Shown in pieces: positions 47,781 through 57,292 of a DNA stretch of 64,000 nt. Source of the DNA: a virus. The notes under the pieces were generated by a model. It saw only the letters and a program-made list of their open reading frames with translations, did no database searches and was not told the origin of the DNA. How positions within the stretch are numbered: position 1 is the first letter of the stretch; the number at the start of each line of letters is the position of its first letter. The translations under genes were made by a program, and so were the position numbers. The stretch spans positions 28,941-92,940 of IMG/VR virus record IMGVR_UViG_3300027902_000008; one strand, written 5' to 3'.

Positions 47781-48050
47781 ATGTTTAAAACTCTGAATAC
47801 TTTATATAAAGAAAGAATAAGCAAGGCTTGGACAGAAGAAGCGAGAAGAGCCAGTGCCGAATCACGCAGTAAAGATATTGATAGAGCATCCAATAAGATA
47901 ATTGGTAGAGTTAGTAGATGGTCTGGAGTAAAACAGTTTACTCCTAACTACATTAGTAATGAGATTGCTCATCACGTTGCACAAAATCCTCATCTTAAAG
48001 GATATGAGAAAGATATATACGAATCAATAAAGACTAAGATGGGTTCATAA
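47781..48050 (+). CDS. tandem paralogue B, virion-region helical protein
   Basis: An 89-residue protein starting FKTLNTLYKERISKAWTEEAR, matching its upstream neighbour, then a unique part (GRVSRWSGVKQFTPNYISNE). It lies 3 bases after paralogue A and before the portal gene. Function unknown. Confidence 0.55.
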   Translation: MFKTLNTLYKERISKAWTEEARRASAESRSKDIDRASNKIIGRVSRWSGVKQFTPNYISNEIAHHVAQNPHLKGYEKDIYESIKTKMGS

Positions 48051-48063
48051 TAAGGAGGATAAA

Positions 48064-49857
48064 ATGGGGTTCTTTACAAGGACGTTTAGCCCAGTAATAA
48101 AAGCAATTAATAGAGAAGTTGGTATTCGTGGTGCAGACCCACGCAAAGGAAATTTCCAATGGCTTGCAGGACTGCCTTCTAAGAAGGTTCTTAAGCCTAT
48201 TGTAATAAATGCCTATACTCTAAAATCTCTATCTAATACAGACCCTATCACTTGGGCGATTAAAGCTACAAGGAAAGCACAAGTAACCCAGACTGAATGG
48301 GATATTGTTAGAGATACTGAGAACATTGAGTTAGAGCTTGATAGGTGGTTAAACGTTATAATGAGTAATCTTAATCCTTGGGGATTTGAGGAAGTTTTCC
48401 ACCCTATACTTATCAATAGAGATTTATATTTAAAGGCTTCAAATGATATTAAGAACATTTTAAAAACAACAATAGTTGCAAAAGATGACAGAAAGAAACA
48501 GTTAAAATGGTATTTTGAAAGCCTTAAGAGAAAAGTAAAGCAAGATGCTGATGAACACGCACAGATAGTAAAGCGTATCTTTGAAAGACCAAATGACAGC
48601 GAAACCAAAACCTTTAGAAGTTTTATAGAAGTATTGATAGATGATATTCTCACCTTTGATGCTGGATGCATAGTTAAGAATAAAAACTTTATGGGAGAAC
48701 TTGCTGAGTTATACTTAGTGCCTGGGCAGGATATAAAACTTTATCGCAATCCAGATAGAACTGCTCCTAAACCACCTGAACCTGCTTATGTCTGGGAAGA
48801 CCAAGGCACATTAAGGGCAGAATATAATAAAGATGAACTTGTTTACATTATGTCTAATCCGCAACAGAATGGTTATGGTATGTCGCCGTTGGAAGTTGCT
48901 GCTTACATCATAACAGCATCTCTTTATGCTGATGAATACAATATAGACTTCTTCAAGCATTCAAATGTCCCTCCTGCAATATTTAATCTCGGTAAAAACA
49001 TAACTCAAGAACAAAGAAAGCAATTTGAAACTTCTTGGGATAATGAAGTCGCTGGTAAGGGACTTCATAAGATGATGTTTTTGTCAGGAGCAGATTCTCC
49101 GCAATATGTTCCTATGCGTAATATGAGTTCCAGAGATATGCAGATGATGGAATATCTCAAGTGGACTCTTCAAATCAAATGTGCTTGTTATCAAATATCT
49201 CCTCAAGATATAGGATTTGTTGCTGACTTCCATAGAACCACTTCACAAACCCAAAGAGAAATCAGCAAGGAAAGAGGTATTAGAAATATCTTGACTTTGC
49301 TTGAAAATACTTTTAACACAGAGATAGTTAAAAGAGAATTTCCCTTTAAAGATGTTAAGTTCCAATGGATTGGTATGGATTTACAGGATGAAAAAGTCCA
49401 ATCCGAGATAGATATAAATGATATTAACTCAGGGGTTATAAGTAGAAATGATAGACGCAAAAGATTAGGTATGCCTGCCGTAGAAGGCGGAGATGCCATA
49501 CTTGTTAATGTTGGTGCTAATCAAATGGTTCCGATTGAAGAATTAGTTCCTCCTGAAGAAACTCCTGAAGCAACGCAGCCATTAGAAGTTGCTATGCAGG
49601 GTAAGGAAGCTACTGGGACTGATACTAACCTTGCAGATAAAAAGAATGTAGCAGTGGACGAAACAGTTGATAGAACTACCAAACCAGATGTAAAGCCAGC
49701 AGTTACTAATGCTAAACCAATGACAGATAAAGATAAGGTTAAGATAGTGCGTATGGTAGTTGCCTATAGCCAGCAAGACAAGATTGAGAAGGCTATGGAA
49801 ACTCTTAAGGGTCAAGGTTTGGGAGATAATGAAATAAAAATTACTCTGGAGGAATAA
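48064..49857 (+). CDS. portal protein
   Basis: The 597-residue protein follows AAGGAGGATAAA. Its middle has the HK97/SPP1-type portal features: DPITWAIKATRKAQVTQTEW, VPGQDIKLYR, LVYIMSNPQQNGYGMSPLEV, a long helix NIDFFKHSNVPPAIFNL, and GFVADFHRTTSQTQRE. It forms the dodecameric DNA gate. The C-terminal 90 residues are acidic/Pro-rich, then a small helical motif. It lies before the MuF gene as usual. Confidence 0.88.
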   Translation: MGFFTRTFSPVIKAINREVGIRGADPRKGNFQWLAGLPSKKVLKPIVINAYTLKSLSNTDPITWAIKATRKAQVTQTEWDIVRDTENIELELDRWLNVIMSNLNPWGFEEVFHPILINRDLYLKASNDIKNILKTTIVAKDDRKKQLKWYFESLKRKVKQDADEHAQIVKRIFERPNDSETKTFRSFIEVLIDDILTFDAGCIVKNKNFMGELAELYLVPGQDIKLYRNPDRTAPKPPEPAYVWEDQGTLRAEYNKDELVYIMSNPQQNGYGMSPLEVAAYIITASLYADEYNIDFFKHSNVPPAIFNLGKNITQEQRKQFETSWDNEVAGKGLHKMMFLSGADSPQYVPMRNMSSRDMQMMEYLKWTLQIKCACYQISPQDIGFVADFHRTTSQTQREISKERGIRNILTLLENTFNTEIVKREFPFKDVKFQWIGMDLQDEKVQSEIDINDINSGVISRNDRRKRLGMPAVEGGDAILVNVGANQMVPIEELVPPEETPEATQPLEVAMQGKEATGTDTNLADKKNVAVDETVDRTTKPDVKPAVTNAKPMTDKDKVKIVRMVVAYSQQDKIEKAMETLKGQGLGDNEIKITLEE

Positions 49858-50207
49858 TGGGTAAAAGATTTCTTATAAAGATGAGTGAAAAGGGCGGAGT
49901 GGTTGAAATTCCTCTTGAAAGATATACAATGTCTGGTGAGCCAAAAGAGATTACTTTAGAAGAAGTAACTAAGATAGGAGATTCTTTGGGTATTAACTGG
50001 AAAGACATTGACGCAGATGAGTTATTGGCAGGAACAAAGCACGAAGCAGAAGAACATCCGTCAGTTATAAAGAACTCAACTCAGGCAGTTCAGGTTGCTT
50101 ATGACCACTTAAAAGAGATACCAGATTACTATACAAGGTTGAAAACAATAGAAGCAGATGATGAAACAATATCTGTTTTAGGCGATAAAGGAGATTTGCC
50201 TGAATGA
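49857..50207 (+). CDS. DUF5661-like protein
   Basis: The 116-residue protein shows NWKDIDADELLAGTKHEAEEHPS and HLKEIPDYYTRL, which fits the DUF5661 pattern (GT-hE-EH...hL-e-pdYY). The N-terminus (KRFLIKMSEKGGVVEIPLERY) is loosely like the shared head-region module. Function unknown. It overlaps both neighbours. Confidence 0.65.
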   Translation: MGKRFLIKMSEKGGVVEIPLERYTMSGEPKEITLEEVTKIGDSLGINWKDIDADELLAGTKHEAEEHPSVIKNSTQAVQVAYDHLKEIPDYYTRLKTIEADDETISVLGDKGDLPE

Positions 50208-52237
50208 ATCGCATAACTTTTGATAAACCTATCCATATTGATGAAGTAAGGGAACATTATGATTTCAAGAAAGTTTCCCTGCTTACCAAGCCAAATCTCT
50301 ATCCTATGATTGAGGGTGTAGAGTTTTCGGGTAATGTTTCTTTTGTTTTAGAAAAGAGAAGGGTGTTTCCTATCAAGCGTAAGATGGATGCTCATATAGC
50401 ATCTTATGAGAATGCTATGTTAAGAGAATGGAAAAATACAAGAAGTAAATTACAAGCGATTAAAAACAAATTAAAAGATTTTAAAAAGTTAGATTATAAT
50501 AATGCACAAACTATTGATAGGATAGCAAGGATACCCTCTAAATATAAAAAGCAATTTATAGAAGTAGGAGATAAGTATAATCTTAATCTTGCTATACTTG
50601 ATAAGATAGTATTAAATCCTACTTTGTTAGTTAATGCAAGGTATGACAGCAGGAAAAATCTTATGGAGTTGAATCCTGATTATCTCAAACAGCACGGAAT
50701 GATTAGAATTGGAGATAGCGGAGAGTTAATCAGCGAAACAGCCAAGACTTTCATTCACGAATTTGGACACGCATATTGGTATAATTCATTAACAGAAGAA
50801 GATAGAAGACATTGGCAATCGTTATCTCGTTTCTTTGAAAGGAAAGAATTAACAGGTAATATGGAGCAGTATGTAGTTGGCGAAAAGAAAAGATTTGATG
50901 GCTCTACTATGTATTCTCCATATTATACGCATAGAGATGACCCATTTGTAAGCGTATATGCAAGGTTTAATGAAAGAGAAGATTGGGCAGAATGTTTTTT
51001 ATATTATAAAGTTGCACCTAAAACTCTTGCAAGAATAGACCCTAAAAAATATGCCTTTATGGAAGACAAAATTGGTAGTAAGATAGAAAAAGATATTGCC
51101 AAAGTAGAATTTGAACCTATTATTGCTGACCCACATAAGACAAGAGAACAAGTTACATCTGAATTAGATAAATTAAAGGCTAAGTTGAGCCATTCAGCAA
51201 GAGAACATATTGTGAATGTCTTTAATCTTGGAAGACAAAAGGGAGTTTATTATACGAAGGCTCCTTATGACCCAAGATTAAGTGCACAGGATAAAAAAGA
51301 CATACAGGATATATTAGACAGGAATGATGAGTTCCTTAATAGTTTTATGGATGATGTGAATGACCAATATGATGATGTCTTTTTTACCAAAACTCCGACA
51401 GGTATGATAGAATCTGAGAGGCAATATGCAGATATAAGTGAATTTGATGGTGAATTTGACGGAGTTATGGATAACGAAGAACACAGGTTAAGCATCTATG
51501 CTATCAATGGATTAACGCTTGGTTTGATGGCAGGTATGATTGGAGAGATTCAAGATGAGTTTGGCGGTGGTTATTGGCATACTTCTGCTGATGACAGAGT
51601 TTGTGATGGTTGTGATAGATTAGATGGGCAATGGATGTCTTTTGATGAGTTTGATTCTGTATATGGACAAAATGATTGCGATGGTAATTGTAGATGTGGA
51701 GAATTATTTGAACCATCAGAAGCACCTACGGGTATGCCACCGATAGAAGAAGAACCAGATATGTCTCTACCAGCATTGGCTATGGAGAGAATGGTAAAGA
51801 CAGGTCAAAATGCTTATTCTGAAACTGGCTTAGCAGGGACAACTGTTAGAGAAACTCATCCAGAGCTTGATAAACCAGATGGTTACTCAGGATATTCTGG
51901 GACAAAAGCTGCAAGATATTCTAAATCTGATAAGATTGTAGCAGTTGACTATCACGGCACTCTTATGATAGATAATAAACCCAATTTGGAATTAATAAAT
52001 AAATTAAAGGAATATAAAAATGCAGGATATCACATTATTGTGTTTACTTCTGGCATTACTCGCAACCCTTCTATCCTTAACGGAATAAATGTTTGGCTTC
52101 AAGAGAATAAAGTTCCGTATGATGAAGTTTGGCAAAGGCAAGGAAAGCCTGATGCGGATATTTACATAGATGATAAATCATTTAATCCTACTAAAGAGGA
52201 TTTAGACAGCCTTGAAGTAGAACCAAAGGAGGTCTAA
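50204..52237 (+). CDS. MuF-like head protein fused to metallopeptidase-like and HAD domains
   Basis: The 677-residue protein has a zinc-peptidase motif HEFGH at residues 185-189 in an early domain, a MuF/SPP1-gp7-like part (WHTSADDRVCDGCDRLDGQWMSFDEF near 458-483, then NCRCGE), and from about 575 a HAD-phosphatase-like domain with VDYHGTL (the second motif-I Asp is His), VFTSGI and IYIDDK. A KPDGYSGYSGT linker precedes the HAD part. The MuF part places it at the portal; the enzymatic domains may be injected or act in head maturation. Confidence 0.75.
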   Translation: MNRITFDKPIHIDEVREHYDFKKVSLLTKPNLYPMIEGVEFSGNVSFVLEKRRVFPIKRKMDAHIASYENAMLREWKNTRSKLQAIKNKLKDFKKLDYNNAQTIDRIARIPSKYKKQFIEVGDKYNLNLAILDKIVLNPTLLVNARYDSRKNLMELNPDYLKQHGMIRIGDSGELISETAKTFIHEFGHAYWYNSLTEEDRRHWQSLSRFFERKELTGNMEQYVVGEKKRFDGSTMYSPYYTHRDDPFVSVYARFNEREDWAECFLYYKVAPKTLARIDPKKYAFMEDKIGSKIEKDIAKVEFEPIIADPHKTREQVTSELDKLKAKLSHSAREHIVNVFNLGRQKGVYYTKAPYDPRLSAQDKKDIQDILDRNDEFLNSFMDDVNDQYDDVFFTKTPTGMIESERQYADISEFDGEFDGVMDNEEHRLSIYAINGLTLGLMAGMIGEIQDEFGGGYWHTSADDRVCDGCDRLDGQWMSFDEFDSVYGQNDCDGNCRCGELFEPSEAPTGMPPIEEEPDMSLPALAMERMVKTGQNAYSETGLAGTTVRETHPELDKPDGYSGYSGTKAARYSKSDKIVAVDYHGTLMIDNKPNLELINKLKEYKNAGYHIIVFTSGITRNPSILNGINVWLQENKVPYDEVWQRQGKPDADIYIDDKSFNPTKEDLDSLEVEPKEV

Positions 52238-52238
52238 G

Positions 52239-53870
52239 ATGTCATTACCAGTTTCAGTATTACAGGCAATAGCAAACGGAGATTTTAATAAACTTGTAGA
52301 GTTAATTAACGCTGGGCTTGTTCCTGAGCCTACAGACCACTCACAAAATACAGATACAGGAACTAATAAGAATGATTTTGCTGTTGGTGATGGTGTAGGC
52401 ACTTCCCATAAAAGCCTTACCGTTAATAATGGTGCTACCAATAAGCCACAGATGAGATACAATAAAGATACTCACAGATGGCAGTATACAAATGATGGGT
52501 TATCTTATTTTGACGTAGGAGTAGGTAGTGCTTCGGGATACAGCGGATATAGTGGTTTTTCTGGTTATTCAGGATTTTCTGGTTTTTCTGGATACAGCGG
52601 ATTTTCAGGAGAACAAGGTAATAGCGGTTTCAGTGGTTGTTCGGGAGAAAAAGGCTTCTCAGGATATTCTGGTTATTCGGGAGACCAAGGTAATTCAGGC
52701 TATAGTGGTTCTGTAGGCAATAGCGGTTTCTCAGGTTATAGTGGATTTTCAGGACAAGATGGAACTTCTGGATATTCAGGTCAAGATGGAATAAGCGGTT
52801 ATTCAGGATTTGATGGTTCAAGCGGATTCTCAGGTCAGGATGGATTAAGCGGATACTCAGGATATAGCGGATATTCTGGTGATGCTCCTGGCACTTCAGG
52901 ATTCTCAGGTTATAGTGGTTATAGTGGCTATGTCGGAGATAGCGGATTTAGTGGATATAGTGGATATGTAGGAGACAGCGGTTATAGTGGTTTTTCAGGA
53001 GATTCAGGTTATAGCGGTTACGTAGGTGATTCAGGATTTTCTGGCTATTCAGGATATGAAGGAACTTCTGGTTATTCTGGATATTCAGGAGATTCTGGAT
53101 TTGTAGGAATATCAGGTTTCTCAGGATATAGTGGAACATCTGGAGACCCAGGAGGAGATTCTGGTTACTCAGGTTATTCTGGACAAGACGGTTTATCAGG
53201 ATATTCTGGTTTCTCTGGGCAAGATGGTTATTCAGGGTTTGATGGACTATCAGGATACTCTGGATTTTCAGGCATAGATGGATATTCGGGATTTGATGGT
53301 TTGTCAGGCTATTCTGGATTTTCTGGACAAAATGGATTATCAGGATATTCAGGCTTTTCGGGACAAGATGGTTTATCTGGATATTCAGGATTTAGCGGAC
53401 AAAATGGGTTATCTGGATACTCTGGATATTCAGGAAAATCAGGTTATAGTGGCTACTCAGGCTACTCAGGATATTCAGGATATTCAGGTTACTCTGGGTA
53501 TAGTGGCTATTCAGGATATAGTGGCTACAGCGGATATTCAGGATACAGTGGTTACTCAGGATACAGCGGTTATTCAGGGTTTAGTGGATTAGATTTCCCT
53601 AAGACATATAATTATGTTGACAAGACAGGAGATTATGTTGCTACAACTGCTGATGATGTGATAGGTTGTCTTGGAGACCTTGCGATAACTCTTTATACTG
53701 CTGTAGGACACAAAGGGAGATGGCTTTCCATTAAAAATAAAGGAACTGGAACTACCACAATAACTCCCAATGGTGCAGAGACTATAGATGGTGCTCCAAC
53801 ATTTGCACTATCTCAATGGGATTACATCACTGTTATAAGTGATGGAGCAAATTGGTTAATTATAAATTAA
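52239..53870 (+). CDS. collagen-like Gly-X-Ser repeat fibre protein
   Basis: The 543-residue protein starts after AAAGGAGG. Residues 1-98 are a non-repetitive head. Then come about 117 Gly-X-Y triplets, mostly GYS and GFS with GQD, GEQ, GDS and GNS, with only a few prolines. Residues 455-543 form a beta-rich C-terminal domain (YVATTADDVIGCLGD, HKGRWLSIKNKG) typical of phage fibre trimerisation tips. It is likely a trimeric virion fibre. Near-pure Gly-X-Ser is unusual for collagen. Confidence 0.75.
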   Translation: MSLPVSVLQAIANGDFNKLVELINAGLVPEPTDHSQNTDTGTNKNDFAVGDGVGTSHKSLTVNNGATNKPQMRYNKDTHRWQYTNDGLSYFDVGVGSASGYSGYSGFSGYSGFSGFSGYSGFSGEQGNSGFSGCSGEKGFSGYSGYSGDQGNSGYSGSVGNSGFSGYSGFSGQDGTSGYSGQDGISGYSGFDGSSGFSGQDGLSGYSGYSGYSGDAPGTSGFSGYSGYSGYVGDSGFSGYSGYVGDSGYSGFSGDSGYSGYVGDSGFSGYSGYEGTSGYSGYSGDSGFVGISGFSGYSGTSGDPGGDSGYSGYSGQDGLSGYSGFSGQDGYSGFDGLSGYSGFSGIDGYSGFDGLSGYSGFSGQNGLSGYSGFSGQDGLSGYSGFSGQNGLSGYSGYSGKSGYSGYSGYSGYSGYSGYSGYSGYSGYSGYSGYSGYSGYSGYSGYSGFSGLDFPKTYNYVDKTGDYVATTADDVIGCLGDLAITLYTAVGHKGRWLSIKNKGTGTTTITPNGAETIDGAPTFALSQWDYITVISDGANWLIIN

Positions 53871-53879
53871 GGGAAGGTT

Positions 53880-54044
53880 ATGATATCTAAGAAGACATTA
53901 AGAAAGATGCCAGAGCCTCTGAAGCTTGAGAGAACAGGAGAAAATACTTTTGTTATCTCAACAAATGATGGTAGTAAGTTTGAGGGAAAGTTTAACTCAA
54001 AAACTCATACTGTCAATAGATATGGCAAAATAGTTCCAAGATAA
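53880..54044 (+). CDS. small hypothetical protein
   Basis: A 54-residue basic frame with GGGAAGG upstream (NTFVISTNDGSKFEGKFNSKTHTV), probably a small beta fold. Not recognised. Confidence 0.5.
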   Translation: MISKKTLRKMPEPLKLERTGENTFVISTNDGSKFEGKFNSKTHTVNRYGKIVPR

Positions 54045-54091
54045 CTCAGAATTGTATTGACAATCTAACTTAATGAGTATAAGAATAAGAT

Positions 54092-55930
54092 ATGCCTATT
54101 AAAAAATGTCCAAACAATAAATTTAGGATTGGCTCTGGAAAGTGCATATATGATACAGAAGAAAAAGCAAACAGGGCATACAGAGGATATCTTGGTTCAA
54201 AATATGGAAAGTTACTTAAAGGAGGGATTATGGACACCAAACTAAACTTTTTTGTTCCGATTAGCAAGTTAGATGAAGAGCAAAGAATGGTTTATGGTAT
54301 TGCCACTTGCTCTAAACTTGATAATCAGAATGAAATAGTAGATTATAACGCCACAAAGGAAGCATTAAAAGAATATTCTAACTGGCGTAATATCAGAGAA
54401 ATGCACAGACCAAGTGCTGTTGGGATTGCACCCGTTCTTGAATTGCGTGATAATACTGAAGAATTATTCATAGGTGCAAAGATAGTTGATGACCCTGCTT
54501 GGCTAAAGTGTAAAGAGGGTGTCTATAAGGGCTTCTCAATAGGAGGAGATAAATTAGACCAAAAGGTTGAACTCAATAAAGCTACGAACAAAACTGTTAA
54601 CCGAGTTACCAAGTATATGCTGAATGAAATATCTCTGGTTGATAGACCAGCAAATCCCGCCTGCAAGTTTCAAACTGTTAAAAGAGACACTTCTGTTCAC
54701 GTAGTTACAATAGCAGAAGACCCTCTCAGAAATGAATCAGCGAGAGTTATGGAGAAAGCAATAACACTTGCTAAGAGAGTGTTAAGCAAGGAAGACTTAG
54801 AAAAATTACCAGATGAAAACTTTGGTTTAATTAAAGTAACTGCTGATGGCGATACGCTTATCAAGACAAGAGATTATCCTATGCCTGATAAGACTCACGC
54901 TATCAATATGGTTAGAAAAATGGTAGGGGCTGATGAATTAACGCCTTTAGAAAAGGAAAGAATACATCAGAATGCCCTGCTGATATTGGGCAAGAAACAT
55001 AATGAAAACGAATGCCCTTATTGCATAAATAAAAATTTAAAAGGAGGTGTTGAAGTGGACAAGAAAGTTGAAAAAGCGGGTTCTGTGGTTATTACACACG
55101 AACCAGATAAAAAAACCGTTGAAGTAAAAGACGGAGATATGGCTCACGAGCAGGATGTAAAGCCAGCAGCTGATACTCTTAAAGAGCAACCAGCAGCTGA
55201 GAAGAAACCTGAAACAATTTCTCAAAAACCTGCTCACGAACAAAAGCCTCATATTGCAACAGAAGAAGAGGAAGATGTAAAAGATACTGGCGTTGCTACT
55301 ACTACAGACCAGAAATTAGACAGGATTATCTCTTTACTTGAAGGTGCATTAGGTGGTGGCGAAGAAACAGAGGGTGAAGAAGATATGGGTTATGAGGAAG
55401 ATGAAGAAGTAACCAAGCCTGATGTAAAACCAGCTGAGGAAGATTCTGCTGATGGTGAAGAACCTGCAAAGATTAAGGTTGAAGAGGAAGATGATGAGAC
55501 TAAACAACCAGATGCGGTTCCAGCAGTAGCAGCTGAAGAGGAAGAAGAGGATGAAACTTGCAAGGGAACAAAAGTAAAGACAATAAAGAAGGTTCTTAAG
55601 TTTAAAAAAGGTTCTCTTCTCGCAAAGATTAAGGCTATTGTAGAACCAATAGCAAAAGAAAATCAGATTCTTAGAGAAAAGATAGAGAAGTTAGAAAAAA
55701 CTCCCTTACCTCGCAAAGAGGCTAAGGCAGGAGATAAACCAGTAAAGGTAGAAAAGTATCAAGAAGTAAAATTAGAAAAGAAAGAAACAGACTTTAGTTC
55801 TGAGTTGCAAAAAGATATTGATAAAGCAAAAGAACTCAGGATGAATAAAGGCACTAACCTTAGTAAAGAAGATGAAGCATTCTGCCAGCGTGTGGCTGAA
55901 AAGATGCTTGCTGAAAAACTCTCCAAATAA
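54092..55930 (+). CDS. prohead protease fused to scaffold (XkdF/HK97-type)
   Basis: The 612-residue frame has KKCPNNKFRIGSGKCIYDTEEKA at its start, then a protease domain: LDEEQRMVYGIATC, HRPSAVGIAPVL, GAKIVDDPAWLKC, GVYKGFSIGG and LNEISLVDRPANPAC, matching the XkdF-type HK97-fold serine protease. A very acidic linker (about 320-480), a basic/coiled region and an LSKEDEAFCQRVAEKML terminus follow, as in fused scaffolds. ATG 54230 has a much stronger AAAGGAGGG site, so two products may be made. Confidence 0.8.
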   Translation: MPIKKCPNNKFRIGSGKCIYDTEEKANRAYRGYLGSKYGKLLKGGIMDTKLNFFVPISKLDEEQRMVYGIATCSKLDNQNEIVDYNATKEALKEYSNWRNIREMHRPSAVGIAPVLELRDNTEELFIGAKIVDDPAWLKCKEGVYKGFSIGGDKLDQKVELNKATNKTVNRVTKYMLNEISLVDRPANPACKFQTVKRDTSVHVVTIAEDPLRNESARVMEKAITLAKRVLSKEDLEKLPDENFGLIKVTADGDTLIKTRDYPMPDKTHAINMVRKMVGADELTPLEKERIHQNALLILGKKHNENECPYCINKNLKGGVEVDKKVEKAGSVVITHEPDKKTVEVKDGDMAHEQDVKPAADTLKEQPAAEKKPETISQKPAHEQKPHIATEEEEDVKDTGVATTTDQKLDRIISLLEGALGGGEETEGEEDMGYEEDEEVTKPDVKPAEEDSADGEEPAKIKVEEEDDETKQPDAVPAVAAEEEEEDETCKGTKVKTIKKVLKFKKGSLLAKIKAIVEPIAKENQILREKIEKLEKTPLPRKEAKAGDKPVKVEKYQEVKLEKKETDFSSELQKDIDKAKELRMNKGTNLSKEDEAFCQRVAEKMLAEKLSK

Positions 55931-55983
55931 GGGAGAGAATAGTTATAAAAATTCTATAGGGAAGGAGGTAAACACATACACAA

Positions 55984-56982
55984 ATGTTTTTCAATCCACA
56001 GGCGATAGATAAGGCAATTAGCGATATCCAGAAAACAATTGGTAGCCTTGATGTAGAAGGTCTTCTATTAGTTCGTGAAGACTTACAGGCGGAATTAGCA
56101 ATTATGGCACCCACCGATACCCCAGTCCGCAACAGATTGAACAGGATTCAGGGTAATGGTAAAGCACACGCTTGGTATCAATTAGTTCCAAATCTGGCTA
56201 CTGAAGGTTTGTTCTTAGGAACAGCACCTTCCAATGCTTTCTTTGAGAGAGGCGGATTGCCTAATGCCACCCAAGCATCATATAAGTATAAATCAGCTCC
56301 ATACACATCATTGGGAGATATGATAGTTGTATCTTTCTTTGACCAAATGGCTGGTGCAACTTATGCTGATGTTAAAAAACTGCAAACCAAGATTAAGATG
56401 ATTAACACTGCTTTAATAGAGGAGTGGGCAATCATCAATGGTAACTCTGCAAATCCTTTGCAGTTTGATGGGTTGTTAACGCAGATTTCAACGAATACCG
56501 AAGATGCAGGTGGTTATCTTTTTACTCTTAATCAGATTAACAATATTATGAGAAAGATAACCTTGCTCGGTGGTAAGCCACAAGCAGCAATTATGGGGTA
56601 TAGAGATAATCAACACTTTAGTGAATTGATTCTCTCTTCCTACTACAGATTGTTCCAAGCAGGTGCTGGAGCATTAGCAGACGTTCCTGCTGGTGTGGCT
56701 ATTACCAAATGGGTTTCTCCGTTTGGAACCATTGACATTATCGGTAGCCGTTTTCTGCCTAACGATGGAAGCACAGGCAATATCATTGTCATAGACGATA
56801 AAACCGTCTTAGATGATGGTAACGCAGTGCAGATGGTAGATTTAATGCCTATTAGTTCAATTGATTTGGCATTGCTACAGACTGCATACAGGACAATTAT
56901 CTGCGAGTTTACAGTTTTGCAGATGACCTGCGAATCCTTCCAAGGCAAATTAATAAATTGCGGTTCAACTGAAGCCCCATAA
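55984..56982 (+). CDS. major capsid protein
   Basis: The 332-residue protein follows the protease/scaffold gene, the usual place, behind GGAAGGAGGTAA. It has an HK97-like plan: a helical N-arm, AWYQLVPNLATEGLFLGTAPSNAFFERGG in the spine region, then PQAAIMGYRDNQHF and a C-terminal beta part (GTIDIIGSRFLP, NIIVIDDKTVL). A terminator-like hairpin follows, as is common for the most abundant protein. Confidence 0.82.
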   Translation: MFFNPQAIDKAISDIQKTIGSLDVEGLLLVREDLQAELAIMAPTDTPVRNRLNRIQGNGKAHAWYQLVPNLATEGLFLGTAPSNAFFERGGLPNATQASYKYKSAPYTSLGDMIVVSFFDQMAGATYADVKKLQTKIKMINTALIEEWAIINGNSANPLQFDGLLTQISTNTEDAGGYLFTLNQINNIMRKITLLGGKPQAAIMGYRDNQHFSELILSSYYRLFQAGAGALADVPAGVAITKWVSPFGTIDIIGSRFLPNDGSTGNIIVIDDKTVLDDGNAVQMVDLMPISSIDLALLQTAYRTIICEFTVLQMTCESFQGKLINCGSTEAP

Positions 56983-57003
56983 AATAACGGTTGAATCCAA
57001 GGT

Positions 57004-57053
57004 CTATAAATTTTTTGGGGAAGGCTGACCACCTTCCCTGTTCTGATTTATAG
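57004..57053 (+). terminator. long hairpin after the capsid gene
   Basis: CTATAAAT (57004-57011) pairs with ATTTATAG (57046-57053), enclosing GGGAAGG/CCTTCCC (57018-57024 with 57032-57038) around a 7-base loop. TGTTCTGATTT follows the inner stem. It ends the capsid transcript or protects it; the next ribosome site overlaps the base. Confidence 0.65.
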
Positions 57054-57064
57054 AGGAGGATATA

Positions 57065-57292
57065 GTGAAAGGTATAGTTATTTGGTTTAACGAAAAAAGA
57101 GGGTATGGTTTTATAAGACCCGAAGATAAATCAAAAGATGTTTTTGTTCATTATACAGGAATAGCAAGCGAAGATAAATTTAAGCAACTTAAGCAAAATC
57201 AACAAGTAGAATTTGATTTATTTGATAATGAAAAAGGCAGGACGGCTATAAATGTGAAAGTAATAGGAGACCAAGTAAAGGTTTCTGTATGA
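57065..57292 (+). CDS. cold-shock (CspA-like) RNA-binding protein
   Basis: A 75-residue protein with a GTG start after GAGGAGGATATA. The CSD signature is complete: GIVIWFNEKRGYGFI (RNP1) and DVFVHYTGI (RNP2), then QQVEFDL and AINVKVI. It binds single-stranded RNA or DNA as a chaperone. A phage copy may melt structured RNAs such as those found in this genome. Overlaps the next gene by 4 bases. Confidence 0.88.
   Translation: MKGIVIWFNEKRGYGFIRPEDKSKDVFVHYTGIASEDKFKQLKQNQQVEFDLFDNEKGRTAINVKVIGDQVKVSV

Noticed and set aside
52530-53590. CRISPR array or tandem DNA satellite
   Set aside because: The periodicity is 9 or 18 bases in codons with shuffled synonymous bases; there are no constant repeats with unique spacers.
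52528-53592. Open frames overlapping the first collagen-like fibre
   Set aside because: The same repeat artefact; the Gly-X-Ser frame is complete with normal ends.
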